Assembly (NCBI GenBank): GCA_034620365.1
Contig: JAQGEQ010000289.1
Coordinates: 124,001 to 188,000, forward strand
Direction of reading: 5' to 3'
Source: Pegea sp. RAD2-039
Lineage: Eukaryota > Chordata > Thaliacea > Salpida > Salpidae
DNA length: 64,000 nucleotides
This document shows positions 38,848 to 52,300 of the stretch, in pieces (the first letter of the stretch is position 1; each line of letters begins with the position of its first letter). The notes beneath the pieces are model-generated. The model made no database searches, was not told the DNA's origin, and worked only from the letters and a program-made list of their open reading frames with translations. The position numbers and the translations under genes are program-made.

Positions 38848-41113
38848 ATGATTCGCTACGCGTTGCTACTGGCAACGATATCTATAGTAGCAGGTAAGTA
38901 GCTGTCAACCAATATACATTTTAACTGGCCCGTGTTTTGATAGTAAGCAGTGACTATGTCCGCGTCTGTTACTATACCAACTGGTCACAATATCGACCCG
39001 GTTCAGGCAAATTTACAATGAGTTCGATTGATCCTCATCTTTGCACCCATCTCATGTATTCTTTCATCGAAATCGGGAGTAACAATCAGGTTACTAGGCA
39101 ATCATAACTGGACATTTTAACAACTTGAATCCATGACGTCACAGTTGAAACTTCGCGAGTGGAATGGAGATACTTTGATCAAAGAGTCAATCATTTTGAA
39201 GCAAGCAAATCCTGAATTGAAAATCTTAGCAGCTGTAGGGGGCTGGAATTTCGGCACAGAACGCTTTACTGCTGTTTGTCGCGATGAAGCCTCTATGAGG
39301 GTTTGCACCAGTGTGACGTCATCAGTTGTGACGTCACCATCATTTTATGTTTCAGTTGTTTGCAAGAACATCAGTTTCATTTTTAAGACAATATGGCTTC
39401 GATGGATTGGACCTTGATTGGGAGTACCCCGGGTCAAGAGGTTCCCCAGCCAGCGACAAACCAAAATTTACCCGATTGCTTGAAGTCAGCTCACAACTTG
39501 TCGCTGCATCGCGCGCTTATTTAAAACTTGTATAAAGATCTTGCTGGAAGAGTTTGAGAAGGACAACAGCGCAGAATCAAGGCTTCTGATGACAGCCGCT
39601 GTCGCTGCTGGTGATGGCACTATCAAAGCTGCCTACGAAATCGACAAAATTTGCAAGTAACGTTATTCATTGTGTATAAAATCACCATCTGTGACGTCAT
39701 CATTCATTTACTTGTAGACTTCTCGATATTGTTAATTTGATGACGTATGATTTTCATGGCGGCAGTTTTGATTCATTAACCGGTCATAACTCTCCTCTTT
39801 ATGGTAATACTGGAGTTCCAAACGCAAAAAATTTCAATATTGTGAGTAATAATGACGTCACAACTGTTTCGAGCTGATCGCTTGTTGTCAAGGACGCTGC
39901 GCTCAACATCTACTTGAACGCAGGATGTGACCGAAAGAAGATAACTCTTGGTTTGCCCTTATACGGAAGGTGAAGCGCGACCGATTATATTGTGACGTCA
40001 TCATTTGCTTGCAGGACCTTCACTTTAACAGATCCACAGAATAGTGGTTATAATGTGTCCTCAAGTGGTCCCGGGACAGCCGGCCCGTATACAAGAGAAG
40101 CAGGCTACTTAGCATATTATGAAGTGCATTTCAAAATTGATGAGTTAGTTTTGAAAGTTTTTCCATTTCAGATTTGCCCTTTAATCTCTCAAGGAAAAGT
40201 TGAATATCATCCTGATGTTGCTGCTCCTAATCTTGTAGTTGGAGATCAATGGATTGGTTATGATGATAAAACTTCGCTTAGAACAAAGGTTTAATTGAAA
40301 GTTGATTATTTCGGTTTGAAAATATTGTTTTATAAAGGTTCAATACATGAAAGATAATGATTTAGCTGGTGTTATGGTGTGGGCTGTTGATACAGACGAC
40401 TTCAACTCACATTGTGGAGAAAAGTATCCTCTGCTACGGTGAGATTATCAGTTGATAAATTACTCGAAGATTTTTGTGCTAGCTTTTTGGCAAGACTTAT
40501 TTTTGAAAGTCACTTGGTTCTCTAAGAAATTAATAAGTTTAAGGATTAATTTTTTATTATAATGTTTCTATTCGTCTGTTTCATAGTTTGAAGAATAGTC
40601 GAAGCTGATTTTATGAAACTCAAAAACTTCGTTTTTTTTATCAGAACTATCTATTATGAGTTAGAAGGTGTCAATAGTCCTTCTTGTTTTATTTCACCAA
40701 CAACTGAAGCAGTAACTTGGTGGCCTGACCCAAATGCAACAGACCCTCCACAATCAGTTGAATGTTGGTACCCACTTGATCCTAATCGACCAATACCAAC
40801 AACCACACAGAAAGTAACAACTACAGAAGAGCCACTACAGACTCCACAGACTCAAACAGATGGGACTCCGTCAAAAACTACAACTAATCCATCAGGACCT
40901 GGTAAGTTTTAATTTCATTTTATATCTTCTTATTCATCATTCTCAGGTGAATTTGTTTGTGTGTCTCCGGGTATCCATGACGATCCAAATGATTGTGTGT
41001 CATACTACAATTGTGATGCTTCTCTTGTTGCCCATTCCTACACTTGTCCACCAGGTTTGATGTTTAATCCAGACACTCATACCTGTGATTGGCCTTTTAA
41101 TGTTGATTGTTAA
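38848..41113 (+). CDS. Chitinase 1 (GH18 catalytic domain plus CBM14)
   Basis: Twelve exons: 38848-38893, 38944-39089, 39145-39300, 39356-39484, 39538-39656, 39718-39841, 39893-39969, 40015-40123, 40172-40288, 40338-40438, 40645-40901, 40947-41113. They give 515 residues. It hydrolyses beta-1,4 links in chitin, for digestion, moulting-like remodelling or defence. A signal peptide ([15 protein letters not shown]) is followed by the GH18 barrel, with [12 protein letters not shown], the KILAAVGGW strand and the full catalytic motif [11 protein letters not shown] in exon 4. NLMTYDFHG and [10 protein letters not shown] also match. A Thr/Pro-rich linker with two extra cysteines precedes a six-Cys CBM14 (peritrophin-A) chitin-binding domain in the last exon. 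The enzyme looks intact and secreted. AATAAA lies at 41127-41132. It is one of a tandem pair. Confidence 0.95.
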
Positions 41114-41699
41114 ATGTAATTGCATTAATAAACGAGAAGCAGGAAAAAATCATAGTGTTTGACTTCTTTTAATATACAAACTTGGCTTTAAGCTCTTATC
41201 TAAATCAAAAATGTAAATGTAATGCACGCAAGCTGAATAATTTTTTTAAGCTTTAGTTGATTTTTATAAGATCTGTTATAGCAACTAAGCGTAATTGAAC
41301 GTTTAAATTCCTACAGACTCACTTTCTTGCTTTATAGCAAGATTTTAAACCTTTTCAAGTTTACTTTAATTTGTTATATCAACATCTCATAAAGATTTTG
41401 TCATACTATACAATTGTGATAGAAAAAGTGTTTGTATAGCAATTAAGTATGTATATAGCAAATAAAGTAGATGTATAGCAATATAAGATGTTACAGACAC
41501 TTAGGTTTCCTACTTGAATCTAAAATTGTGTTATTTTTGTAAACTGTAATACAAAGTAAACCTTAAAATTCCAAAAATTATTTTCTTTACATAATTCCTA
41601 TTTTAGTTTATTTTATAAATAACTTCACATCAACATTTTTAAGCACTTATTAAGTAGAAACTTTAAATTTTAAAGTTTATCAGAGCAGTATATGATTAA

Positions 41700-42840
41700 T
41701 ATAAGTCAAAAAGTTCAAACATCACAACATTATTGAATTCAAGCTTCATCAAACTTTTTTTATGAACGTTAAAACTTCGAGCAAAAGGAGTTTTTATCGT
41801 GGAAATTATAATGGTATTAAAAAGTTTCTATCAGATGTTGACTGGATTTCTGTTTTCAACTCTTCCAAAGACATCAATACTATTTACTCAAGGTTTACTA
41901 ACATCGTTGCAGAGTCAATCGAAACCTTCATATCTTTCTATAGAGTTAACAAAAAGCCACATTTGCTAAAATATTTAAGCAATTTGCAACATTTTAAAAA
42001 CCTCCTATTTAAACAAACTAAAACAGACCCTTCCATCAAATCTCTGTACAAAGATCTTTGTATAGTTTATAAGAGATATATTTTTAATTTCTATTTGGGA
42101 AGAGAAAGTGCAGTTTTATCTTCACCTTGTAAGAAAACGATTTTTGGTTTCATAAATCACAAGCTTATGGCGAGATCTCAAAACCTCCTTTACTTGATAA
42201 CAGCGACCAGATTGTGATGGAACCAGAGAATAAAGCTGAATTGCTAAGCAATCAATGTTATAGCGTTTTTATAACCCATGATGGCAATACTCCTTCTCTC
42301 CTACTCCGACATTCTTACAAATGTCTCTGAGATGATATATGTTGACATAACGGTGGATAGTATCTAGGGCTATTTTTCTTTAAAATCATCAGTTTCCAAC
42401 ACCCCAGCTCAGATCTCTGCTTTGTTTTTAAGAAAAACATTTCCCTTTTATCACTACCTTTATCGCTTTTCTTTAACATGACTCTGAGGCGAGGAAGAGT
42501 TCCACAAATTTGGAAGAAAGCTATTATTACTCCAATTCATAAAAAGGGTCCCAGAAACACCGCACTTAACTACAGACCAGTTTCGCTGACTTCAGTTATC
42601 TGCAGAACTCAAGAGCATATCATTCACAATCATATGACAAGTCATTAGATGGAGCACCAACTAACATCTGATATCCAGCATGGCTTTGTGAAACAGAGAT
42701 CTTCCCTGACTCAACATCTCACTTTTCTTAATGAGCTTACAGCCCATTATGAAAGTAATACTCCTTGTGACATCATATATCTCGATTTTCCTAAAGCGTT
42801 TGATTCTGTCCGACACACTGTATCGTTACTGTATTGAAAA
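41700..42840 (+). mobile_element. Degraded non-LTR retrotransposon (LINE), fragment 1
   Basis: Plus-strand frames broken by stops show an endonuclease-to-RT linker region (41762-42217). After several frameshifts the RT finger motif follows (RVPQIWKKAIITPIHKKG near 42495, LNYRPVSLTS near 42570). Then come QHGFVKQRSS and YLDFPKAFDSVRH near 42777, where the palm A motif keeps its Asp. The YADD box is not found, so the fragment ends before it. It is a relic lying between the two chitinase genes. Confidence 0.8.
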
Positions 42841-43252
42841 ACTTAAAAATCAGTAGCTTTTGGCAGCTCGGAATCCAGCCCAAGAAGTATGAACTCATCA
42901 CATTATTTCTCGCGAACCAGCTGCAAATTCCTTGAATCAATACTCCAATAATGGATTTGTTATTTAACAAATATCTTCGCTCCTAGACCTTGGCATTAGT
43001 CTATCTAAGGTACAACAAAAACCATAACACTTCAACTTTTCTAGCTGTTGTTTTTTCTTTGTGTTCTTTTTCCACAAACATTCCTAAAAGGAAAATGCGC
43101 CGGGATTTGTTTTGATTTAAAACAATAAATAGTCTGTTTGGATGTTTCAACGACCACAAAGTTGTAAATTGTAAGAAGATTAGTTAATTATTAACCTAAA
43201 ACTTGGAAACAATTGCAAATATTCCCACAGAAACTCAACAAACAAAGCTCTT

Positions 43253-43259
43253 TATAAAA
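43253..43259 (+). promoter_or_regulatory. TATA box of chitinase 2
   Basis: TATAAAA at the same offset from the ATG as in chitinase 1; the surrounding promoter is virtually identical. Confidence 0.6.
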
Positions 43260-43374
43260 GTCCGGGAAAACTCCAGAAGACATTTAAACGCTTTCAAATT
43301 TTGACGTTATTTTTTCAATTTTATTTTCTTTATTTTCAGAATTCAGTTAAGATTAGATTTAATAAAATAGAAAC

Positions 43375-45475
43375 ATGATTCGCTACGCGTTGCTACTGGC
43401 AACGATATCTATAGTAGCAGGTAAGTAGCTGTCAACCAATATACATTTTAACTGGCCCGTGTTTTGATAGTAAGCAGTGACTATGTCCGCGTCTGTTACT
43501 ATACCAACTGGTCACAATATCGACCCGGTTCAGGCCAATTTACAATGAGTTCGATTGATCCTCATCTTTGCACCCATCTCATTTATTCTTTCATCGAAAT
43601 CGGGAGTAACAATCAGGTTACTAGGCAATCATAACTGGGCATTTTAACAATTTGGCTGCATGACGTCACAGTTGAAACTTTGCGAGTGGAATGGAGATAC
43701 TTTGATCAAAGATTCAATCATTTTGAAGCAAGCAAATCCTGAATTGAAAATCTTAGCAGCTGTAGGGGGCTGGGATTTCGGCACAGAACGCTTTACTGCT
43801 GTTTGTCGCGATGAAGCCTCTATGAGGGTTTGCACCAGTGTGACGTCATCAGTTGTGACGTCACCATCATTTTGTGTTTCAGTTGTTTGCAAGAACATCA
43901 GTTTCATTTTTAAGACAATATGGCTTCGATGGATTGGACCTTGATTGGGAGTACCCCGGGTCAAGAGGTTCCCCAGCCAGCGACAAACCAAAATTTACCC
44001 GATTGCTTGAAGTCAGCTCACAACTTGTTGCTGCATCGCGCGCTTATTTAAAACTTGTATAAAGATCTTGCTGGAAGAGTTTGAGAAGGACAACAGCGCA
44101 GACTCAAGGCTTCTGATGACAGCCGCTGTCGCTGCTGGTGATGGCACTATCAAAGCTGCCTACGAAATCGACAAAATTTGCAAGTAACGTTACTCATTGT
44201 GTATAAAATCACCATCTGTGACGTCATCATTCATTTACTTGTAGACTTCTCGATATTGTTAATTTGATGACGTATGATTTTCATGGCGGCAGTTTGGATT
44301 CATTAACCGGTCATAACTCTCCTCTTTATGGTAATACTGGACTTCCAAACGCAAAAAACCTCAATATTGTGAGTAATAATGACGTCGCAACTGTTTCGAG
44401 CTGATCGCTTGTTGTCAAGGACGCTGCGCTCAACATCTACTTAAACGCAGGATGTGACCGAAAGAAGATAACTCTTGGTTTGCCCTTATACGGAAGGTGA
44501 AGCGCGACCGATTATATTGTGACGTCATCATTTGCTTGCAGGACCTTCACTTTAACAGATCCACAGAATAGTGGTTATAATGTGTCCTCAAGTGGTCCCG
44601 GGACAGCCGGCCCGTATACAAGAGAAGCAGGCTACTTAGCATATTATGAAGTGCATTTCAAAATTGATGAGTTAGTTTTGAAAGTTTTTCCATTTCAGAT
44701 TTGCCCTTTAATCTCTCAAGGAAAAGTTGAATATCATCCTGATGTTGCTGCTCCTAATCTTGTAGTTGGAGATCAATGGATTGGTTATGATGATAAAACG
44801 TCGCTTAGAACAAAGGTTTAATTGAAAGTTGATTATTTCGGTTTGAAAATATTGTTTTATAAAGGTTCAATACATGAAAGATAATGATTTAGCTGGTATT
44901 ATGGTGTGGGCTGTTGATACAGACGACTTCAACTCACATTGTGGAGAAAAGTATCCTCTGCTACGGTGAGATTATCAGTTGATAAATTACTCGAAGATTT
45001 TTGTGCTAGCTTTTTGGCAAGACTTATTTTTGAAAGTCACTTGGTTCTCTAAGAAATTAATAAGTTTAAGGATTAATTTTTTATTATTATGTTTCTATTC
45101 GTCTGTCTCATAGTTTGAAGAATAGTCGAAGCTGATTTTATGAAACTCAAAAATTTCATTTTTTTTATCAGAACCATCTATTATGAGTTAGAAGGTGTCA
45201 ATAGTCCACAGACTCAAACAGATGGGACTTCATCAAAAACTACAACTAATCCATCAGGACCTGGTAAGATTTAATATCATTTTATATCTTCTTATTCATC
45301 ACTCTCAGGTGAATTTGTTTGTGTGTCTCCGGGTATCTATGACGATCCAAGTGATTTTGTGTCATACTACAATTGTGATGCTTCTCTTGTTGCCCATTCC
45401 TACATTTGTCCACCAGGTTTGATGTTTAATCCAGACACTCATACCTGTGATTGGCCTTTTAATGTTGATTGTTAA
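43375..45475 (+). CDS. Chitinase 2 (GH18 plus altered CBM14), tandem duplicate
   Basis: The exons lie 4527 bp downstream of their chitinase 1 counterparts up to exon 10: 43375-43420, 43471-43616, 43672-43827, 43883-44011, 44065-44183, 44245-44368, 44420-44496, 44542-44650, 44699-44815, 44865-44965. Exons 11 and 12 are 45172-45263 and 45309-45475. The product is 460 residues. Introns as well as exons are almost identical to copy 1. The catalytic motif [11 protein letters not shown] is intact. There are two real differences. A 165-bp in-frame deletion in exon 11 removes 55 residues of linker, including its cysteines. In the CBM14 domain, [11 protein letters not shown] has become [11 protein letters not shown], losing one of the six disulphide cysteines. 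Catalysis is expected, while chitin binding may be weakened. AATAAA lies at 45489-45494. Confidence 0.93.
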
Positions 45476-45954
45476 ATGTAATTGCATTAATAAACGAGAA
45501 GCAGGAAAAAATCATAGTGTTTGACTTCTTTTAATATACAAACTTGGCTTTAAGCTCTTATCTAAACCAAAAATGTAAATGTAATGCACGCAAGCTGAAT
45601 AATTTTTTTAAGCTTTAGTTGATTTTTATAAGATCTGTTATAGCAACTAAGCGTAATTGAACGTTTAGATTCCTACAGACTCACTTTCTTGCTTTATAGC
45701 AAGATTTTAAACCTTTTCAAGTTTACTTTAATTTGTTATATCAACATCTCATAAAGATTTAGTCATACTATACAATTGTGATAGAAAAAGTGTTTGTATA
45801 GCAATTAAGTATGTATATAGCAAGTAAAGTAGATGTATAGCAATATAAGATGTTACAGACACTTAGGTTTCCTACTTGAATCTAAAATTGTGTTATTTTT
45901 GTAAACTGTACTACAAAGTAAACCTTAAAATTCCAAAAATTATTTTCTTAACAC

Positions 45955-46625
45955 AATTCTTATTCAAACAAACTAAAACAGACGCTTCCATCAAATCTCT
46001 GTACAAAAACCTTTTTATAGTTTATAAGAGATATATTTTTAATTTTTATTTAGGAATAGAAAGTGCTGTTTTATCTTCACCTAGCAAGAAAACGTTGTTT
46101 GGCTTCATAATTCATAAGCTTAAAGCGAGATCTCAATAACTCTCTTACTTGATATCAGCGACCAGCTTGTGATTAAACCAGAGAATAAAGCTGAATTGCT
46201 AAGCAATCAATGTAATAGCGTTTTTATAACCTATGATGGCAATACTCCTTCTCTCTCCTACTCCGACATTCTTACAAATGTCTCTGAGATGATATATGTT
46301 GACATAACGGTCGATAGTATCTAGGGCTATTTTTCTTTAAAATCATCAGTTTCCAGCACCCCAGGTCAGATCTTTGCTTTGTTTTGAAGAAAGACATTTC
46401 CCTATTATCACTACCTTTATTGCTAATCTTTACATCATTCTGAAGCAAGGAAGAGTTCCACAAATTTGGAAGAAAGCTATTATTACTCCAATTTATAAAA
46501 AGGGTCCCAGAAACACCGAACTTAACTACAGACCAGTTTCGCTGACTTCAGTTATCTGCAAAACTCTAGATTATATCATTCACAATCGTATGACCAGTCA
46601 TTTGATAGTAATTTATTGTAATAAA
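45955..46625 (+). mobile_element. Degraded LINE, fragment 2 (downstream of chitinase 2)
   Basis: Closely matches fragment 1: FKQTKTDASIKSLYK near 45965 and RVPQIWKKAIITPIYKKG near 46455. It starts immediately after chitinase 2's 3' flank (a deletion relative to copy 1) and stops near 46610, before the palm motif. The same element next to each chitinase indicates it was part of the duplicated unit. Confidence 0.8.
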
Positions 46626-48337
46626 TAAATAAATATATGAGTTATTTTACAAATGCTATAAGCTTGTTAAAATTAAGCTAAAACTACTTTTTACATTATA
46701 TTTATAGAGTTATTACTTATACAATAACACTTGAAGCGTAAGTATAATATTTGTCCTCATGGCTTAAATATTGTGATTTATTTACTTTTTTCATAATTAA
46801 GATGAATTAAACATTACTTTAAAAATATTTTGAAACTGTTTAAGAAGTGTGTTTATGGAACTAGAAAAGTACTTGTATTAGTAGAACACTTATAAAAGTA
46901 TAATTTTTGTAGTGATATTTTGCCAAAAAGGCTTAGTGTAGATTTTGTTGTTTACATTCTTTAGAAATTGAATAAATGTTTTGTTTAATATTTTGAAATA
47001 AAATTGCTTAATGGTTATACTTGTATTTAAAGTTGTGGAAAATCAAAAAAAAACTTTTATGTTGCTTTGAATTTAAATGATTTTTTTGTTTAATCATTTA
47101 AAACTTCATTTTAGTTTTAACGCAGTATTTCAAGATTTAAATAACTTAATTACCTTTTCAATATTTAGAAGTTGCTAAGAAGTAAATTCAATTATAGCGC
47201 AGTTAGTTACATGTTGTATAAAAACAATATAAAGTCAATATTTTCGTTTTGTTATTTCTAATAATTTGAATGTTTATCTTTAGTTTTTAGTCAGCAATTT
47301 TCTACAACTATTTTAGATCGTATATTTAATATTACTTAGTTTTCATAAGAATAAAAATATAAAATTACATAAAGTTGAATTTTGCTTTTTCTTTTATGAT
47401 GACTTTTATCTTTTTATTTAATTTATATAAAGAAAGCCGTAAGAGTTTATTTTATTTTGAATCTTTAAATATTAACAATTGTCAACAACTTTAAATGATT
47501 TTCTATTTCTGTTTATTCATAATGTGTTTACATTTCGTTATATTAGTTTATTCTTATTTATTTACTAAATAAAGTAAGTTTTAATTAATTATCATTTTTC
47601 ATAACTTTTTATAAAACTATTTGTCAATTTTTACTTAGATCAAGTTACAATTTAGTAAAAACATAAATCCTTTTAGTTTGTTTTTAAGTTAGGAATGTTT
47701 ACTAACATCATAAACCTAAAAATTTATTTAAAAATTAATTCATTTTATAGATGTGTTATTATTTGTTTTCTTTTATTACTTAATATTTTTCTTCTTAAAT
47801 ATTCTGTGTATCTATATGACTTAAACTATAGTGTTGGTAATATGATACCCTTAATTTCTAAAAAAAGTTTAATTTTTTAAATTACTTTATTCAAAATGTT
47901 GAAATTAAAATTGTTAATCTGAGTTAATAAATTATGCCTTTTATAAATGTGTTTTTAAATAAGATCTATAAGTGTTTATTAGATTATAGATTTAACATCT
48001 TATATAGTTTTTATTTTACATTTGATTTAAGTTATCTTACAAAAGATATTAATTTTAAATAATTTATTAAGTACTATTGTATAAACTTGTAATTATGTGC
48101 AACTATAGAAAAATGCTGTATAAATTTAACAAAGTAAATGTTAATAATCAGTTTGTTATCCCTTCTACAACAGTTTTTATAAATTTTCCTTTTAATTATT
48201 ACTTCAGACATTAATTGCTAAAAAAGTTGTCATGTTTTTAACTTCAAAATCATCATTGAATTATTAGTTGAGTTAAATATATATTGCTGTTTAATTTCTA
48301 ACAATTTTTTCTAGATTGAATCATTAGTCTGTTAGAA
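46626..48337. other. AT-rich intergenic DNA
   Basis: No coding or RNA feature recognised. A pyrimidine-rich TTTTTTCTAG at 48306-48315, just before the HSPBP1-like ATG, could be a 5'-UTR intron acceptor. Confidence 0.5.
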
Positions 48338-49243
48338 ATGAGTAAAGATCCAACTAAAGAATTACTCAAGTTTGCCATCAAAGCAAGTGATGGTAATGAT
48401 GTTGCCTCTAATGTTAATTTAAGATCTGAAGAAGATAAAGAGTTTTTAAAATCAGCAATTAGTCATTTTGCATCTAGTCAAAATCTGACTGATCAACTAA
48501 TTAGCTTAGTGAAGCAATTAAAAGAACTATTGACAGCTAGTGAATATATACAGGCTGGTGAGGTGTTTGAAATGGTCTCTGAGTTGTGTGAAAATATTGA
48601 CGTTGCTTGTGACATGCATAAGATTGGAGGTTTTGATGTCATCTCTCTTGGATTATCTACAAATGATTTAGTTGTTCAATCTTGGTCAGCTTCTACAATA
48701 GGAACATGTGCTCAAAATAATCCTTATTGTCAACAAAAATTGGTTGAAAATGGTTTTCTGAATACATTATTGGAATTAACTGAAAATGATAATCATGTTG
48801 GTGTGAAAGCTCTTTTTGCTATTTCTTGTATCATTCGACAAAATGATGAGGCTCTTGAAAAGTTTATTAGCCTCAATGGTTTTGATTATATATCTCGATG
48901 TCTTTCAAAATCTTCTGAACGTATGCAGATGAAAGCTGTTTTTCTGATAAGAAGCATTTGTGTTTCTTCATCAGCTTGTCATCAACATGTTAGTAACAAA
49001 AACGTCATCAACAAGCTTGTTGAACTTCTTTTACAAACATCTAATGAAGATATGATTAGTAGTTTACTCATCATAATTCTACATCTTGCTACCCATAACA
49101 AATCTGTCATAAATATTTTGGCTTCCTTTGGTAATGGCCTGAAAGAAAAGCTTCAAAATTATGAAAAAAATCCTGATTTTGATGATGATATGAAGAAAAA
49201 TTGCCAGTTTATTTTACATTTACTATCTAAGGCAAATATTTGA
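48338..49243 (+). CDS. HSPBP1: HSPBP1/Fes1-like armadillo-repeat Hsp70 nucleotide exchange factor
   Basis: An uninterrupted ORF of 301 codons. It starts MSKDPTKELLKFAIKASDG, a Fes1/HSPBP1-type N-terminus, then carries an acidic segment and armadillo-like helices from about residue 70. These include VVQSWSASTIGTCAQNNPYCQQ, the hallmark stretch of the family, and VGVKALFAISCIIRQN. HSPBP1/Fes1 proteins clasp the lobe of the Hsp70 ATPase domain and release ADP, tuning folding versus degradation. The length fits yeast Fes1 (~290) and is shorter than human HSPBP1 (~360). It is intronless in a region where the other large genes are split, so an ancient retrocopy is possible. No frame damage is seen. 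Confidence 0.85.
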   Translation: MSKDPTKELLKFAIKASDGNDVASNVNLRSEEDKEFLKSAISHFASSQNLTDQLISLVKQLKELLTASEYIQAGEVFEMVSELCENIDVACDMHKIGGFDVISLGLSTNDLVVQSWSASTIGTCAQNNPYCQQKLVENGFLNTLLELTENDNHVGVKALFAISCIIRQNDEALEKFISLNGFDYISRCLSKSSERMQMKAVFLIRSICVSSSACHQHVSNKNVINKLVELLLQTSNEDMISSLLIIILHLATHNKSVINILASFGNGLKEKLQNYEKNPDFDDDMKKNCQFILHLLSKANI

Positions 49244-49337
49244 TAAAATATTTACAAATATTTGAAGATTTATTTGCATCTAAATCTTTATTAAAAGTTT
49301 CAGCTAAAAACACTCATCAATTTAATTAATATTTAAT

Positions 49338-52300
49338 ATGACGTCATCATCTTTAACCACAACTAACACTACGACGATAATGACGTCAGCAGAAGTAACA
49401 ACTGGTTTTATCGACACAACAACACAGCACATGATGACGTCACAAGCTTATCTTCCATCGGAGAGTAAATGTCTTCATATCTTATATGAAGATATCAGTA
49501 ACTCAAGGTAACCACCACTAAAGGTTGCTCGTCACCTCACATGGTTGCTAACAGGGTAAGGGTTTGGGATTTAATCTTCCTCGTTCCCAACTCCTTTTTC
49601 CTACTCTTCATGATCTATCGCGCAAAGCACGTTTGGTATCGGATGACGTCATCATCTCATCACACTATATTTGTTACCTACTTTGCGTTAGTTACCGCTT
49701 CTGTACTTCTGGGTTTTGTTCGTTGTATCGTTTCCATGACAGTCGATCTCGCATCGTTGTCAGGCACTGATGCTAACAAGGTAATTACGTCATAGCTTCT
49801 ATTTTCACCGCGATGACGTCATACGTGCAGATTTTGTGGCTAATTCTACGTTTTTTCCTTTTAATGGCTGAATTGAGTGTAATGGTGTTCGGGCTAGGGT
49901 TTGGCGGTCACGTGGACAGTCGTCGAAGCATTAAACGCGTTTTACTCGTCACTACATCAATCGCGCTTATCTATTCCACTGTTCAGGTTAGTAACAAACC
50001 ACGTGACTTCGAGCCGACCAATCAGCAAGCTGCTTTTCAGGCTTACTTAGAATTGAGTGTAGATGATCCCAGGTTTGATTCTGACCAGAAATGGTCGGTT
50101 TATCAACATGGAGGTTCTCTCTTCTCACTCATCTCTTCTATCATCTTTCTACTGGTTTGTCGTGACGTCATCATGACGTCATCGCTAATCACAATATCTT
50201 TCAGCTATACACCTTTATCATCATCTTACCTTATATCAACTGGCTGCAACGATACTTTCTAGTTCCTAGTCAGTTTCTCGATTATGACGTCATGTAGGTG
50301 TAATGACGTCATCTTGTTTCTATGACAGCGCGTCGATCGTTCTACATCTACGTATCTCTGATGTTTATAATCAACCTTATTTCAGCTGTAGGATGTAGTT
50401 TACTTTATGCCAACTATAACTTTGGATTATGGTGAGTAGCAAACACAAAATAAGACTAACAAGTACAAAATAAAACTAACAAACACAAAATGAAACTAAC
50501 AAATACAAAATAAGACTAACAAATACAAAATAAAACTAACAAACACAAAATGAAACTAACAAACACAAAATAAAACTAACAAACACAAAATAAAACTGAC
50601 AAATACAAAATGAAACTAACAAATACAAAATAAGACTAACAAACACAAAATAAGACTAACAAACACAAAATAAGACTAACAAATACAAAATAAAACTGAC
50701 AAACACAAAATAAGACTAACAAACACAAAATAAGACTAACAAATACAAAATAAAACTGACAAACACAAAATAAAACTAACAAGCACAAAATAAAACTAAC
50801 AAACACAAAATAAGACTAACAAACACAAAATAAAACTAACAAACACAAAATAAAACTAACAAACACAAAATAAGACTAACAAATACAAAATAAGACTAAC
50901 AAATACAAAATAAAACTGACAAACACAAAATAAAACTAACAAACACTAACAAACACAAAATAAAACTAACAAACACAAAATAAACTAACTAAGACTAACA
51001 CACAAAATAAAACTAACAAACACAAAATAAAACTAACACAAACACAAAATAAAACTAACAAACACAAAATAAGACTAACAAACACAAAATAAAACTAACA
51101 AACACAAAATAAAACTAACAAACACAAAATGAAACTAACAAATACAAAATGAAACTAACAAATACAAAATAAAACTAAATACAAAATAAAACTGACAAAC
51201 ACAAAATAAAACTAACAAATACAAAATAAAACTAACAAACACAAAATAAAACTAACAAACACAAAATAAGACTAACAAACACAAAATAAAACTAACAAAT
51301 ACACTAACAAACACAAAATAAAACTAACAAATACAAAATAAAACTAACAAATACAAAATAAAACTAACAAATACAAAATAAAACTAACAAACACAAAATA
51401 AAACTAACAAATACAAAATAAGACTAACAAACACAAAATAAAACTAACAAACACAAAATGAAACTAACAAACACAAAATGAAACTAACAAATACAAAATA
51501 AAACTAATAAATACAAAATAAAACTAACAAATACAAAATAAAACTGACAAACACAAAATAAAACTAACAAATACAAAATAAGACTAACAAACACAAAATA
51601 AAACTAACAAACACAAAATAAGACTAACAAACACAAAATAAAACTAACAAACACAAAATGAAACTAACAAACACAAAATAAAACTAACAAACACAAAATA
51701 AGACTAACAAATACAAAATAAAACTGACAAACACAAAATAAAACTAACAAACACAAAATAAAACTAACAAACACAAAATAAAACTAACAAACACAAAATA
51801 AGACTAACAAACACAAAATAAAACTAACAAACACAAAATAAAACTAACAAACACAAAATGAAACTAACAAATACAAAATAAAACTAACAAATACAAAATA
51901 AAACTGACAAACACAAAATAAAACTAACAAACACAAAATGAAACTAACAAACACAAAATAAAACTGACAAACACAAAATAAAACTAACAAACACAAAATA
52001 AGACTAACAAACACAAAATAAGACTAACAAACACAAAATAAGACTAACAAATACAAAATAAAACTGACAAACACAAAATAAGACTAACAAACACAAAATA
52101 AGACTAACAAATACAAAATAAAACTGACAAACACAAAATAAAACTAACAAGCACAAAATAAAACTAACAAACACAAAATAAGACTAACAAACACAAAATA
52201 AAACTAACAAACACAAAATAAGACTAACAAACACAAAATAAGACTAACAAATACAAAATAAAACTAACAAACACAAAATAAAACTAACAAGCACAAAATG

